A stretch of 60,000 nucleotides of DNA from Lineus longissimus (lineage: Eukaryota > Nemertea > Pilidiophora > Heteronemertea > Lineidae). Under the pieces are notes generated by a model. That model ran no database searches and had not been told where the DNA came from. It saw only the letters and a list, made by a program, of their open reading frames with translations. Of this stretch, positions 18,546 through 31,822 are shown in pieces. The stretch lies in NCBI RefSeq assembly GCF_910592395.1, contig NC_088314.1, forward strand, positions 2,606,001 to 2,666,000, in the 5' to 3' direction. A program made the translations under genes and the position numbers. Position 1 is the stretch's first letter. The number at the start of each line of letters is the position of its first letter.

Positions 18546-21500
18546 GTGAAGGCATTGAGGTGTATGGGTATTTCACAGGGTAAAAAATCCCACCCCAACA
18601 CTTGCCCAAAAAAATGCAGTCCCTTTTGTGGTACAATTTCACCCCACTTTGCCGTCAAACAATACTGTCTGGCGTTTTCTATTCAAAACAAACAAAAGTT
18701 AAAACCTTTAGCTAGTAGTTGAGAACCATTTGAGAGCCATCATTGTCCACTTAAAGTATACCCTCAGGGCCAAAAGATTATAACATTCTGGGACAGATTA
18801 CCCTTCGGCTGTAGTTTTATCAACCCTGCCAATGCAAACCCTATATTTTCTGAATAACCCAGATTTTCCTTTGCACTCATTTGAAGGTATTGGTTATATC
18901 ATTCTAAATTAACCATATTGGAAGATAAACAGTATGATATCCACAAGGAAGGCCGTGGTTGGTGTGTAAGCAAGGCACTCATTTCCCCCTTTGAAGTATT
19001 TCCCCTTCATTAGCTCTGTTCATTTGACACAAGTCAAGTGCACTTAACTGATATCAATAGGGATTTTAGGCTGATCCTGATCCAGCTGAATTTTGATCCG
19101 CATTTGCCAATTTGAAATGTATCCAAACCGGATCCAGCATTTGGTTTCTGGCAACATGGAAACCTCGAATTATGAGCAGTTGCACAGCAATCTTACAATA
19201 TCTGATAAAATAAGTTGAAAAACCAAGGGTTGCAAGACATGCAGGATTGCCAAGAGATTTGCCTAATCAGCTTCAAAATTATATCATGAAGCAGTTTTGC
19301 CAGCAATAAAATGTAGAAATAAGAAATTCAAAACTTTGATGTTGACAGTGTCCAATTCTGTTGTCAGTCTCCCAATGAAAGTCGGAGCCCATCTTTCTTA
19401 TTCTGAGGCTCATTTTGATGCACAAATCTATGAGATCCAGCTCTAAGAGTCTCCAAGACTGGCAATGTGTAAAGGATTGGACTAATTGGGGTGAGATTTC
19501 TAAAGCTCAGCAAGGGTCTCGTCATAAACTTATTGCCCTTCATTAGATTTAAGAAGTACTTACATTATACAAATCAGTTTGTATAAGCATATACCCCATT
19601 GACTTTAATTATTTCAGTTGAGAACAGTTTATTTTCGACCCTTCTAGTAGTATAAGTTAGCCTAAGATTGTGAAATTCCTTTGATGGTATGAATAGGTTT
19701 AAATGACTGAAGGGCCCTTAAAACCAACCATTTAAATCCCTACCACCATGCAGATAAATGCTTCTAAGGTAAAGTGATACAGTTATTGCCCTGATACAAT
19801 TATTTAGAAAACAGCTGGCACTGCGTATTGCACACTGAGGCTATGAAAAGGATGATTTTACTTGGCCAATAATTGTGCCATTTTACCTTACATTGTACAT
19901 GCACTTGACTTCTCTAATGCCTTGTCCAAATGTTTTCCAAACTTGTCATTAGTCCCTTATCTTCATTAGATCTTATTGCTTGACAAATCTGGAGACCATA
20001 GGGAGCCTCTTATGTCCTATAGCATATGAAGTCAGACATAAAGAAAGCAGGGATGTCACTATAGAGAAAGAAAATTGACCTCTTTTATCTAAAATAGTAG
20101 AGATAGTTACAGAAGTATCTTACAGAAATCAGATATGTACAAGTTTAATTGTTTCGTTTTGAATATCCTGAAGATCATATGATTGATGAAAAAGGAGACC
20201 AATGGTATATTGAGATATTCTAGTCTTTTTATCATCTTGCACATCTCATCATTTTTTTCTTCGCTGTGTGCGATATGGTCTGAGACAAGCAGATGGCCAC
20301 CGACGGCCTTGCCCAGCCCCTCCAGACAGGTGACCACCCCTCTGCGCTTGGACACGGGCTCCTGGGTTCAGCAGTGACCACATCAGAAATGCTCAGTGTC
20401 AACCCCCCAGACATTCGGCATTTGATCTAGGGGAATAATTAGCAATTTTCCGCACGAGCTCGTTTGAATCTTTAGGTTCTATCTAAATGGATTATTTGAC
20501 GAATTTTAATAATGAGCGTCTTTCTTTTGGCTTGTGTTTGAAAGTTATAGTGTTATTGAGTGATATTGAACTGACAGTGACGAGGGCCCAAGGTTACCCA
20601 AGATGACAGCCTCCTGATTATTAGCCAAGTAGTTGCAAGAGCTAGTTTTTTTTGTTTGTGACACATCCATTAACTCAGGATACCTGTACACTTTTTTTGT
20701 GTGACACCTAGTAGTAAGTGCTAATTGGCCCATATTACTCAAGCACACACCAAAGTGTCCATAAATCAGGATCCTTTCATTTTCAAAGATGTAGCTAATG
20801 AAAAAAAGACATAAGTTGAGCGCACAATACAATATGAAGTGTTTGATAAACGATATGGCTCAATAGTGGACATTGTTTGATGACAACTCTTATGTCCACA
20901 ATGGTGATTTATGATATGTAATACTGTGTCTGCTGTCAGGTTGTGGGGTGGGAGAGAAAAATTTATTGCTGCAACATGTACCATAGTGAATTGGAAACAG
21001 TCAGTCTCGCAGTGCTGGGTGCTGTAGTTCTTCTGCCAAGATTTGAAAAAAGGGCAGGGTATATTCACCTTTGGGGAAAGGACAGGTATCAACTTTGGCC
21101 AGTAATGGCATGAAGTTGTGCTGCAAAGTCAGATTTGTAAAGTCGGCTGAAAATCTACAAAATGTGACTGTTTTGAGGAACAAATAGATCAAAATATCAG
21201 GCGCCAATGTTCTCTTCCCAGAAGCAAAAAATCAGCCGGAGGAAAAAGTCTTGAGATTTTCATAAAAAGTTGTTCACTGCTGTCTAAATGTCTAATCGAT
21301 AATTAGTAAAAAACTTTCTAAGATTTGTTATTTGTTATTTATACCTGTATTGTCCCTTGAGGCATTGGAATCGTATCCAGGTCATATGCAATTTGTTTGT
21401 ATACAGTTGATGTAATAAAGTGTTTACTTTGTGCAGGAATATCTGAACAGATGAACAACAATATGCTATTGATTTATTTCGAGCATATTTTTTCTCCAAA

Positions 21501-23827
21501 ATGCATCAAACTCATCTCTTACATGCATGATACATATTGTAACGGACTACTTTTATCAAAGCCCTTTGCTGCAACGATAGACCGTCTCAAAGAGGCATTC
21601 TCTAGATCAATATTTGACACAAATACCTGGGCTTAACCTGTGAGGGACCAAGCAGACACCAGATATGGTTCAAACTGGCGACCTCTGGTCACGTCATCAT
21701 TTTACGACAGTTTGTTGAGGTACGATAACGGGAGTTGCCGTAAGGGACTAGTATCTCACTCATCAGTACAGCCATGTCCAGACTCAAAACCGATGTCATA
21801 TCAAGCCCCGGCGAAAAGCACAAAATGGTCCTGTCTATTCAGTCGAGAATTGCACATCGAATTGTTCATACACAGCCAAATCCCGCCGAGAGATAACAGT
21901 TTCAATATCGCATTCCGCCTGACTGATTCCAACAAAACTTCCCCAGCACAATTCACGCTACATGAAGTTTATTGTCGACGTTATTTATCTTATGTCCGCG
22001 CAGATCTCGCACACAAATGCTCGTCCCACTTAAAAGATACATACTGAGCGCGCTCGGAACAATCGCGTAGGTTTATCATTTCGCCATTAGCGACGTGTTG
22101 AGGTGTGTGTCGGCGCATGCTGGCGACAAAACACGCATCAGACCTTTGACCAGTTGGTCATTAGTCATATCTAGAAGTTTCCGTGATTATCATCTTGTCC
22201 TTGGACAATACTACTGTCGTGCCATGCCGGGGCTAGAAATTAAGCACTTCTTGGAACATTTATGGAGTCAACCATCCCTTCTTAAATAAGGTATCATGAT
22301 AATTTGGCATCTTGCTATTGACTATGCTGCAGAAGTAGGGATGAGCAACTGGTTGGGTGTGGATTTTCTAAACCTTCTCATGACTTCCTCTGTATCATAA
22401 AAAAAGTGTCCCTCTGAATGTATCGCTTGAGATGGTCATGAGTAACGTGATGAGTAAGTTTTTTGGGTGGCACGGCAGGTTGCACATCCCTATTTTGGTT
22501 TGAGTCACTGTTGCATCGAATCAGTTTTATCAAAAAACGTCTCCAACAATCATCTATGAGTGAACTTCGAAAACATCAACTAATTGACCATGCAAAGCAA
22601 CATGGCAGGATGCGTTTCGATTTTTCCCAAACATGACATTGCCGCCGTTTTGCACCAAGAAGAAAATTTAGCATATCTGATTTACATGCATTGTGAGCCT
22701 AATCTCCTGTTAGAATCTGTCACCAACAATTTGACGTCGCTCTGCTGAATAAGCTCACAGTTTCAATATTCTCTACTGCAACTTTTTAAATGCAAATTCT
22801 CTTAATTAGTTTTTTTAAATCGGGGTTGAGAATGTCAGCGACATATTTCCGATGGACCGCAATTTGAAAATTTTGAATTCGAATGAGATTATCAGTTGAC
22901 GTATCGACTTAGCATCCTGAATCAGATCTTCATCGGGACAAAGACCGACGTGCCGTCGCTGATTCAGACACCAGTTTCGCAACCTCTCTTCCTGCTGTCA
23001 TAACATCCAGAAAATCACATTTCTGATTCTTGACAGAGATTTTTTCCCTAGCGTCTCAAATTGATACAATTTGAACGGCGTCTGCAGTGTAAAATCAGAA
23101 TACTAGACATCTGCATACGTTGGCTACTTGTCTTTTGTCCGAAGTGTTTTTTGCAAATATCCAATGAAACAGCATTTGAAAGGCACCAGACTCGTTACAT
23201 TGTCGGCCGCGACTGACAGATGGCTGTTCTCGGATGAAAAAATATAAGCTGAAAATTTCAATAACGGCGTTGAATGGGCTGAACTCAAGCTACAGTGGCA
23301 CATTGTGACCGGAAGATTCTGAGTTGATTATGTGAAATTTAAGATAAGTCGCCGTCGTGGGTTTTCGACTGATTACGATATCATATTGCATTATGGTCTA
23401 TTTGGTGGACCCCTGTTAAGACGGGTGGAGTACGCAAGTCTACCTCGGAGAAAATGATAAATGACCTCACTGACATTACCATAAGGAACATGTCCCAATA
23501 AAGAGAGAAATTAACGTGAAATATGTCAATTTAATTTGTTTGCCCTTATGAGGGAAAACCCTTGGTTAAACATGCCATAAATCACAGAGATGTGATATAA
23601 TCTGTTGAAATCGTCTCATTTTATCTGCCTTATGCTTTATGAAGTGTTAAGTGGCAAAAATTCTCCCTGGGGGTGTTGGGGACATTTGTTTGCAATGAAT
23701 GAGCTCATCATTTTCGAGAAGATTTATAGCACTGCCCTGACTGATTGGTTCCAAGTGATGCTGGTGTTGGTATCAGTGCAAACTCTATGACTACTGTAGC
23801 TTTCAACAGCGGCCAAAGAATTTGTCT
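18546..23827. other. Intronic sequence without an identified gene
   Basis: No coding sequence or repeat was recognised, apart from a GC-rich exon-like patch near 20240-20361 on the minus strand (see findings). The longer frames at 21640-22047 and 22095-22289 lack recognisable domains. Confidence 0.5.
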
Positions 23828-23895
23828 CAGGAGGATTTCAAACTCGCAACCTCTTTGTTAGAAGTCCGGCACCCAAACAACTAGACCACCATCTG
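23828..23895 (-). mobile_element. tRNA-Arg-like SINE head or tRNA pseudogene, degraded
   Basis: On the minus strand an A-box-like TGGTCTAGTTGTTTGGG is followed by CCGGA, a loop CTTCTAA with anticodon TCT in the right place, a broken anticodon stem (CAAAG), and a B-box-like GTTTGAAATCC. The acceptor stem does not close. This fits a tRNA-derived SINE or a decayed tRNA gene, not a working tRNA. Confidence 0.5.
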
Positions 23896-26800
23896 ATTCC
23901 ATGTTCGGTTTCATGATAATGTCTCTTGCTACCTCGTGCCCAAGTTCTCTACTTGGAGTTATCATGTATTGAAAATCAGTAGATTTGGAGGTGAAATTAG
24001 GCATTGATGCCCTCATACATGGTACGCGAAAGGGTTAACACCACATGTCGCATATAGTAGTTGAGAAGCCTCCCATTAATCCCCATTATCAGAAATGTAC
24101 ACACGCGAAATCCTGGGTCAAATTATTTCAAAACCTGCCATATTACACCGAGAATCACTTCATATTGTATACCTCGCGTCCCTTTTCAAGTCCCGAACAA
24201 GCATCCTATGCTCCTTTCATGCGATATAATACACTTTCATATCGGCACTGTTCGCCTTTTATGCGAATTGCTCGCTCCTTATCCGAGGCTGCTGTCTTTT
24301 CGATGTCGCTCCCTTGGCTTTTCAAAATGATATAATGACCATCCAGCTTGTCAGTCAAAGACGGCGAGGCCATTGTGCCCATAAGATCACAGCCTTTCCC
24401 GGTAATAATCTCAAGTGGCTCCTCTTTCCCCGAGTCGTATCAGAAATTGAATAGTATAAGACTGCGTCAACATGAAACAGGAATGAAATTTCACCTCATA
24501 TTTTCGCTTTTGAAAATTTTGAAGATTGGAATTTTGATGGCTTGGATTTTGCATTGAGAGATGTGTTTAGTTCAATACAACAGTTGAAGATTTAAGAATC
24601 ACATCATTAAAGCAAAGGTGATTCAACAATTTGAAATAGACTTGAGTCTTTGAATTTTACTGACAAATCCATTTTCAGACAATCTTATTGAAGTTGCATT
24701 AACAGAACGTGTTAGAACATACACGCTTTAGTACCCAAGTGATGTTTCATGCATTTCACTTTGTGCTCAAATGGTCTATCGCTATAACACAACTGCTGAA
24801 GCACTCTTGCCTTTTATTGCGCTAGGAATTCGAAGTCAAAGTGGTAACTCCTTTGACATGCGATATTCACCTCCTACGTTTGTCAAAATTGCGTCACCTC
24901 GACCAGAAGCGTGTATCAGAGATCAGAAGAGATCTTATGACGAGTAAGCCATTGAAATCGTATCGTTTGAACATCGTTTCAGGGAACAAACAGCCAGTTT
25001 CGGGGAAGTGCTTGGAAGAGTTCAGCCCACGACTAAAGCACTGGAAAAACTCAGTGCAAATTGCAGGGCAATATAATGGAATATCAAATGTTTTATGTTT
25101 TCACCAGAAGCTGGTGTCAGGTATCTCACAACCAGAAAACGATTCCATTGAATTTGTATGGATTGTGCAAATAGAGGCTTCAAAAGGTGTTTCTATACCC
25201 ACACCAAAGCATCAATTTGTAGTTTAGCAGTGTTCGTTGTGTTGATCGATTCTATGCAAACATCCAACAAACATTTAAGCTTCGAAGCAGAGATATACAG
25301 GTTTTATCTCATTCCTTGGGCTGAGTCGCCTACACAGCTAAAACGGCCTATCAAAGCTACCAACCTCAGTTAATCCTCTTGATTTATGTATAATAATCAA
25401 TAATTGGTCACACTAATAATCTGATTAAGCATATACCAAATATTATTAATGCATTTTACCAATACTTATATCAGTGCTATGCATTTCGATGACTTTATTC
25501 GCACAGGCTGCAAAAACAATCTATCCGAGGTGGGGAAGCTAATGAAAAATTGATAGGGATGTTATAACATCAATGGATGCGATATCACAATGGTCTGATG
25601 GGCTTTACAAGAGCATGCGATGTGTGGTTGACTGGTAACCCGCAGTCTAAGAGAAACAGACCTGCAACAGACTTACGATACTGTGATGTTCGGAGTTCTT
25701 GCGTAGAGAAGCCTACACCATTCGTGTTCATATGCATGCCAATTTGCTGAAACAAATCGAAAATCAACTGACTCCATAGAGGAGAAAAGAGAGTCCTTTT
25801 TCTGACTTATCGAAAAATTATTACTTTTTCTCAAGCTGATGATGCCCTTTTGTGTTTTAACCATAAAGGCCTGATTTCACTATGAGCGTCTTCTTGCTCC
25901 AGTGGTAATGAGGTAATTTAAAGTAACCCGCTAGTTATTCCAGTAAATGGCATCAAGAATTGTCATCGCAGTGCTTTTTCCATTACTGTGGATGTTGACA
26001 TGATGTTGCCAGCGATGTAGTTCATCTGCATCATGGATTTTTAATCACATCGAGTCTCGGACATTGTGCAGGAAATGTTGCTGCTACCTGATTTGGAAGA
26101 TAACCCCCATCACGATCCCGCGTGCATAAATATCCCTGGACGTTAAAAACATGGCAGTTGCGTAAAGGCGGCATTGATTTTGTGCCAACAAGAGCACTTT
26201 TTGCAAAAAATAATTTGTGGATCATGAATGTCATACCGGCATTTCTTGCTGTCAGAAATGTAGACATGCAGAGATCTTATGAGATTTCACATCATTTTCA
26301 TTGCCATTATACCCTAGCTTTAACAAAAAAGTATAGAGGGGTGCTGAGAGGTATTCCAGTGCGCTTCCAGTGGGCTGCCAGTTATGTGGAATCTTGGGTT
26401 ATCATAGGCCATCACTCGATATGAATAGTTTCTGCCTCTCACCACAGGAGTGCACTTTATTTAGTTTGTTATTACAAATGATTTCTTCATAAAATTTCAA
26501 TTGAAATATCAATTGTCATGTTCTTTGAATTTAATATTGTTTTATATATGTATGTTATTCATAAAATTGTAAATGATTGTAACTGACAATTCAGGTGCAG
26601 CATTGGTGGGTGGTGGCCTTTGTCTTTCTTTAACCAAATATACAGCAACATTTATGGGCCCAGTTTGTTCATGGCAAGGAGGGATAAAAAATGGGCCTCT
26701 CTTTTACCCAATATGCCCTGATCCCTTCTTGGCAATATCTCAATCTCTTTAAAATCTACAGCCATGGTTCGAATTACCTAGGGGACAAAGGTAATAGTGG

Positions 26801-28667
26801 ACTGACATACCACACCTTTAACTCCCTGGCAATCCATCAAAAGTCAGCTAGTGTATGTGATCATTTCTGGTTTCTAACAAAATGATGCCATCTTTCTTCA
26901 ATTTTTCATTGTGAAACAAGTCTCATGGCGTTGTATAAGGCATCTACACGTTACAAATCTACACCCGATTTATAATCCCGATGAATAATCACGAATGTAC
27001 ACATCATGTTGCAATGCATGTCCCCATGATACACCTCAGGTCAACTGTCATATTCTGATTGACACATGCACACACACAAAAGGCGCAAACTCTCGGCTTC
27101 TTTGTCCATTTGGATTCTCCATGGTGATATTTCGCTGTTTTATTCATCTATGACAGGTCTGCATCTTGATGGCTTTTCAGCATGAAATTAAAAGTTATGC
27201 TCCTCATTATTCTCAAACATGAATACACTCCATATTCAGTTGTATGAGGTCTGTTAATTTTTAGGCACTTTGCATAAGTATGATGTGCTAACCCTAAGCC
27301 GGTACTTCAGTTTCAAGAAAATATGATGTTTAGCACTGTGAGTGGGGCTGTCGGTCCTTGAATAGAAGCTGTAATTCCCATGTTATAGAGGTGAAAAATG
27401 ATTATTTGCGACTGACCTAAGAGAAAAGTGAAATTCTTGTACTTGTACTTGTATGACATTGGATTTCTATAACTGAATGCAAAAACAGCTATAACAATGC
27501 TCCAATTGATATGAAAACATGAAACAGCCATCAGCCATTATCATGTTGACAATGATGTTACCGAGAAGCTACTGGGAGGCTGCTTTTAGTCTCATCTAGA
27601 CTAAAGGATACCTGATCTCGCCTTTCTTTTGTTGCCTCCTCGGAGCATCAACATCAAAAAGAGTGAAATGTCACCTAAAACCAGTCAGATGATGATGTGA
27701 GATGTCGTGTAGAGAATCTGTTCTGTGGCCGATTCTGTCTGAAAAGTGTTTATGAAGGCATCGTCTCGAGAGTGTTCAAAGGGAAACCATCTCCCTCATC
27801 ATCTTTATCAATTGCCTGTAGGTAGAGTTAGAGTTTAGAGGTAGAGGTAGAGTTTACAGTGTATATACGGAGATGGAGAAACATCTCGAGCCAGATGATA
27901 ATTCTAGAGATTCTGTCTTAATTTTGCATTGAGGTGTCGTGAGAACAAGAGTCTTCAAGGAAGATATCCAATGCTCACTCTCCAGTCGCAGTCAACAGCG
28001 TTCAAAGCGTTCTTCAGATGCATAGGCACAGATTGTAGTCCAGCAAGGATTGAAACGCTCCAAATTTTCCGGCCAATCAGTCCAGGTATTTCAAGCAAGT
28101 TGTAGCCATTATTTTTCCGGGTCTCTTTGGTTCTGTTTGTACGGCTGTGGTCTCAATCATCTCCTTGTCGACATTACTTCCACTCTGTACCCTCTGCTTC
28201 AAGTTCTGCACATCTCGCGCCTAGTTTCCTTCAACATACATACTTCAGACGGTGCGTGTTTGGTTGGGTAAATGTTAATCGTATCAAATGTTTAATGCTT
28301 ACTAAAGCATGTGCAAATTGCCAAGGTTTGTGTTTCTTTCACATAAGCAAGGAGCTGCATTGAGTGCTTGTTTTGGGCTATTTGAGAATGGCCGGCTTTG
28401 AGAGAGATTCACTCATGTGAACCTGTAGTAATTGACTCCATAGATCAGAATGCCATGGAAAGAACTGAATTATGCACCTTTAACTCACACAGGTCCGATT
28501 TGGAGGTTTTCTTAAGAACCAGTGAGCGATGAATCAACTTCGCGGATGATTTGGTGAAGATATTCCTGTCTAAGCTCTAGATATTATGCAGTGTGAGGAC
28601 TGAAGTATCATCACCTTCAAAAAAGTCCACCCTTTGACTTCTTCTACCACATTTCATAATCGAGGTC

Positions 28668-28696
28668 AAGAGGAAATAATAACGTTATTTCCTCTT
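28668..28696. promoter_or_regulatory. 12-bp-arm perfect palindrome with ETS-like cores
   Basis: AAGAGGAAATAA and its exact complement TTATTTCCTCTT are separated by TAACG. The arms contain GGAA/TTCC cores. The shape suits paired ETS binding, but function is only a guess. Confidence 0.3.
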
Positions 28697-28769
28697 TTCC
28701 TCTTTTCGAGGTCGGTATTGCCTCTATCAAGTGATATTATGGCCTCCCTTCCCGGAATCAGTAATGAGT

Positions 28770-28865
28770 TATGGATGTTCATCAGGACGGAGACATGAGC
28801 TGCGGATGTTGATCAGGTCCTGGACACCATCTACGGATGTTTGTCATGGCCAACCACGTACCAGC
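28770..28865 (+). repeat. Imperfect tandem repeat, 3 x about 31 bp
   Basis: GGATGTTCATCAGG, GGATGTTGATCAGG and GGATGTTTGTCATGG begin at about 28772, 28803 and 28834, each followed by diverged sequence. This is a short, decayed array. Confidence 0.6.
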
Positions 28866-30185
28866 CTCATCTACAACGATCAAACCTGTTATATTCATCA
28901 CGCAGCTAACTACCTAGTCTTACAAATAAATTGTTATTAATCCCCCGCTAGAAACATGTTATTTGTAACCATTTGAGCCAGTCATTATGGTCAAGAATCA
29001 CCGTCAAAGTCGTCTCCAGCCCAACAGGTATGATCTATCATGATCACCATAACCATCAGGACAACTTAAGCAGAATTGATGACCATGTTCAACGGGCAAT
29101 AATCGCAGACAAACTGTTTGAACAAAGCAGGTTAGCTAACATCGCTAAATCGTAAGTAGGATGTGTTGGAGCCAGCTTTCGATATTGGTAACATTGGTAA
29201 CATTGGAAAATGTGGACAGCACTGTATTCTTCAACCACGTCTGTTTTGAATGACTTTGTTCTGACGCATTTTACCACGCATCTTTTAAGGCTATGATGGC
29301 CTGGTTTTGCGATGTCAAGATGTCATTATGCAATGCAGGCAAGTACATGATAAAGTGCATTGCACTCTTGACTCTTGAACCAAAATAGGGGGTGATGTTT
29401 GCTACAGAATAGGCCTATGCATGGAAACGCCAACATTGGGATGGGGTCAGATGGATCAGGCTTCAAAATAATAGAGAAAATAATAAAGAAACTTACAGCA
29501 ACATCACATTTTTATTTCTCAAGATGGCGATAATTCAGACAAAAATAAAGTTGATTTTGAATGACAGTTGCCATGGTGAAGATAGAATTTCATCACCAAA
29601 ACTTTTTTGTCCAGCACAAACAAAAACAAAAACTTGTCATGTGTAATTTATTTTTCTGGCTTGATGCTCTGTCAAGCAGTTAAGATTGGTTTTTGGCTTG
29701 ATTGTGCCATGATTGACTGTAACCACAGCCGTGTGGAGATAATTCGGTTTTCTATTCAGTGTTTTGTTCTGAGCATTCGTCGTGATTCGAGATATCTAGT
29801 TCCGAGTCAGAATCAGTACTTCATCTCCCTAGTGTTGTTCTAAACTTCACACTCTTAGAATTATTAAAGGTTTTTGATCTTCTGAAAACCACGGTCAAAT
29901 GAAAAACCCCAAATGCCTTTTGATACTGTGAACAATGTCTTTCACTTGGCTGAAAAACTTCTGCAGAAGCACATTTTCAGTTGATTGAATCGGAATGAAC
30001 AAACAATTTTTGACAGCGCTTTGAAATAGGAAGCTTCTTTTTCCTGGGTGGTGAAAATGTAAAAGCAGCCAAAACACTCACTACATGTAGGTTATAATCA
30101 CTTCATAGCCAAGGTTACACCATCATCACCTACTACAAATCCCGAGTATCTAATTTGTCAGCATTTCTGTAATTTCAAACTGACA

Positions 30186-30773
30186 GTGCATTACTTTAGC
30201 TGTCATCAACGACGGATTACTCCTAGGAGGATTTGGAAGCCAGTGGGAGAGACATGTAATTGTTTTGCCATTGCTTTGTGGGGAAGTGTGCAATGGAACG
30301 AATTACCATTTCATATTACTTTGGCAGCTCAAGAGACTTGTTTCTTTTCTGTTCCTCTTCTGAGTCGCTTCTGTTAAAGCTCTCATTGTGCCAGGGTGGG
30401 TTGTTTCAGTATCGAAAGTGCCTCGCAAATGAGTAATTCAAATTGCTGTGACCGTGGTCTCAGGGTTTTAAGATGTCCAATTTGGTGCTGTGGGATACGG
30501 CCTACTTTTAAAGTAGTTTGTTTACTTTTGAAGTAATTCTTTAGACATATTTTATTGGACAGTCGCTCTTACTTGTGTTTATATTTTTTTATCTCCTCAT
30601 CTAGGCCTACTGTTTTATATAATCTTTTATCATCAATGTTTTTTTTTTGTTTTTTTTTTTAAAAATAATATATACATAGTCCTTTAACTTTTATGTAAAG
30701 TGCTTCGGAGCATGCAATGCATGATCGAAGCACTATAATATCTGGTATTTTATTATTATTATTATTATTATTT
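30186..30773 (+). mobile_element. Degraded non-LTR retrotransposon (LINE) 3' end with hairpin and ATT tail
   Basis: The frame at 30186-30377 ends with CFAIALWGSVQWNELPFHI then TLAAQETCFFSVPLLSRF. This resembles the C-terminal W-N-x-LP-x-x-I...F motif that closes many CR1/L2-like LINE reverse transcriptase ORFs. About 320 bases later come a hairpin with 9-bp arms AGTGCTTCG/CGAAGCACT (30699-30734) with an inner CATGCA/TGCATG stem, and an (ATT)n tail at 30749-30773. Conserved 3' hairpins with simple-repeat tails are typical LINE/SINE ends. No intact reverse transcriptase is present; the copy is 5'-truncated. Confidence 0.6.
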
Positions 30774-31111
30774 GTTTACGGGCAAGCCTTTTGAGGGATC
30801 ACAAGAAACGATTATTTCTAAAACTCGAGTCTGAAGATAACCTCACCTACCTGAACAAATCAATCACTTTCAACCATTTTCACAAATCTATCAATCAGTT
30901 GTAGCCAGTACATTGCTCTCACGGCCTCCTGTAAGGGTTGACCTGAGTGGGACGTTTATAAATGTAGTGGGCTTGTATACGTCGCTTTTGACAAATATCC
31001 GACCAAGGTGTACATTCATAACATCATATTTCCAGAGGTAAATATGTCAGCCAGAAGTTTGCCTAACAACCGACTGATGAGACCTGTCAAAATTACCGCA
31101 GACTTGTAAGT

Positions 31112-31171
31112 CTGTGCCATGGTATGATTGATTGGCGATCGAGCCGATAAGAGTTAAGCCTCTGCCAAGCA
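31112..31171 (+). repeat. Dispersed 57-bp repeat, copy 1
   Basis: CTGTGCCATGGTATGATTGA and the following TTGGCGATCGAGCCGATAAG are repeated at 31765 with few mismatches. The class of repeat is unknown. Confidence 0.8.
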
Positions 31172-31764
31172 GTTTTCTTATCGGGTGGGGGGATGTTCCT
31201 TTCATGCGTTCTTGCTCCTGTGTATCATTCCCCAATTAGTAAATGACTTTTTCGATGACTTTGCCTGATGCCCATGCCAGCCTCAGCCCTATCTGAGAGG
31301 TTTCTGCCAAGATTCTACTTCGAAGCTATTGTAAATTATCTTTGGGAACAAGGTTCGCTTTCCAGATTATTTCGAGAGGTAGGCTCTGTCTTACATTTTG
31401 GAGATAGGAAACCATATCCTGGGGCACCGGTGCTTTTTCTCCCGCTCATCTTTTTATGATACTTTTCCCACCAACCGTGCTCGTGGTAATTTGGAATACC
31501 TGGGGCCTAGCATAGTTTCCTCTCGATTTCCTTCACACAGAGGACCTCTGAAACAGACATACAAGTATGAGTAAACTATGTCTTGTCTGTCTTGTCGGAA
31601 GGCGCCCACTACCCCAATCCCTCGGCTCCTTACACAGGAAACTACCCGCCCTGACATCGTCGTTTCCGCAACATCCATGTTTCCCTGACAACAAAGTTCA
31701 CCTAAGCAAATAACAATGACCTAGGTGGTATCATACATTTCCGGAGTCAAGATAATTGGCTGTG

Positions 31765-31822
31765 CTGTGCCATGGTATGATTGATTGGCGATAGAACCGA
31801 TAAGAGTTAAGCCTCTTCCAAA
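31765..31822 (+). repeat. Dispersed 57-bp repeat, copy 2
   Basis: Same sequence and orientation as 31112-31171 (GATAGAACCGATAAGAGTTA versus GATCGAGCCGATAAGAGTTA), 653 bp downstream. Confidence 0.8.

Larger units (their letters stand above)
23896..30185. other. Intronic sequence, no gene identified
   Basis: Chance ORFs only (for example 24045-24335 and 24841-25227). It contains small local repeats such as GTAGAGTTAGAGTTTAGAGG (27824-27860), a 31-bp x 3 repeat and a palindrome, both listed separately. Confidence 0.5.

Noticed and set aside
21640-22047. 135-residue + strand frame, the longest in the 41-kb intron
   Set aside because: No recognisable motif, no conserved family resemblance and no clear splice sites at its edges. 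It could be re-examined if transcripts exist.
26766-26780. GGTTCGAATTACC, a perfect-looking tRNA B-box
   Set aside because: No A-box, stem or acceptor structure is found upstream.
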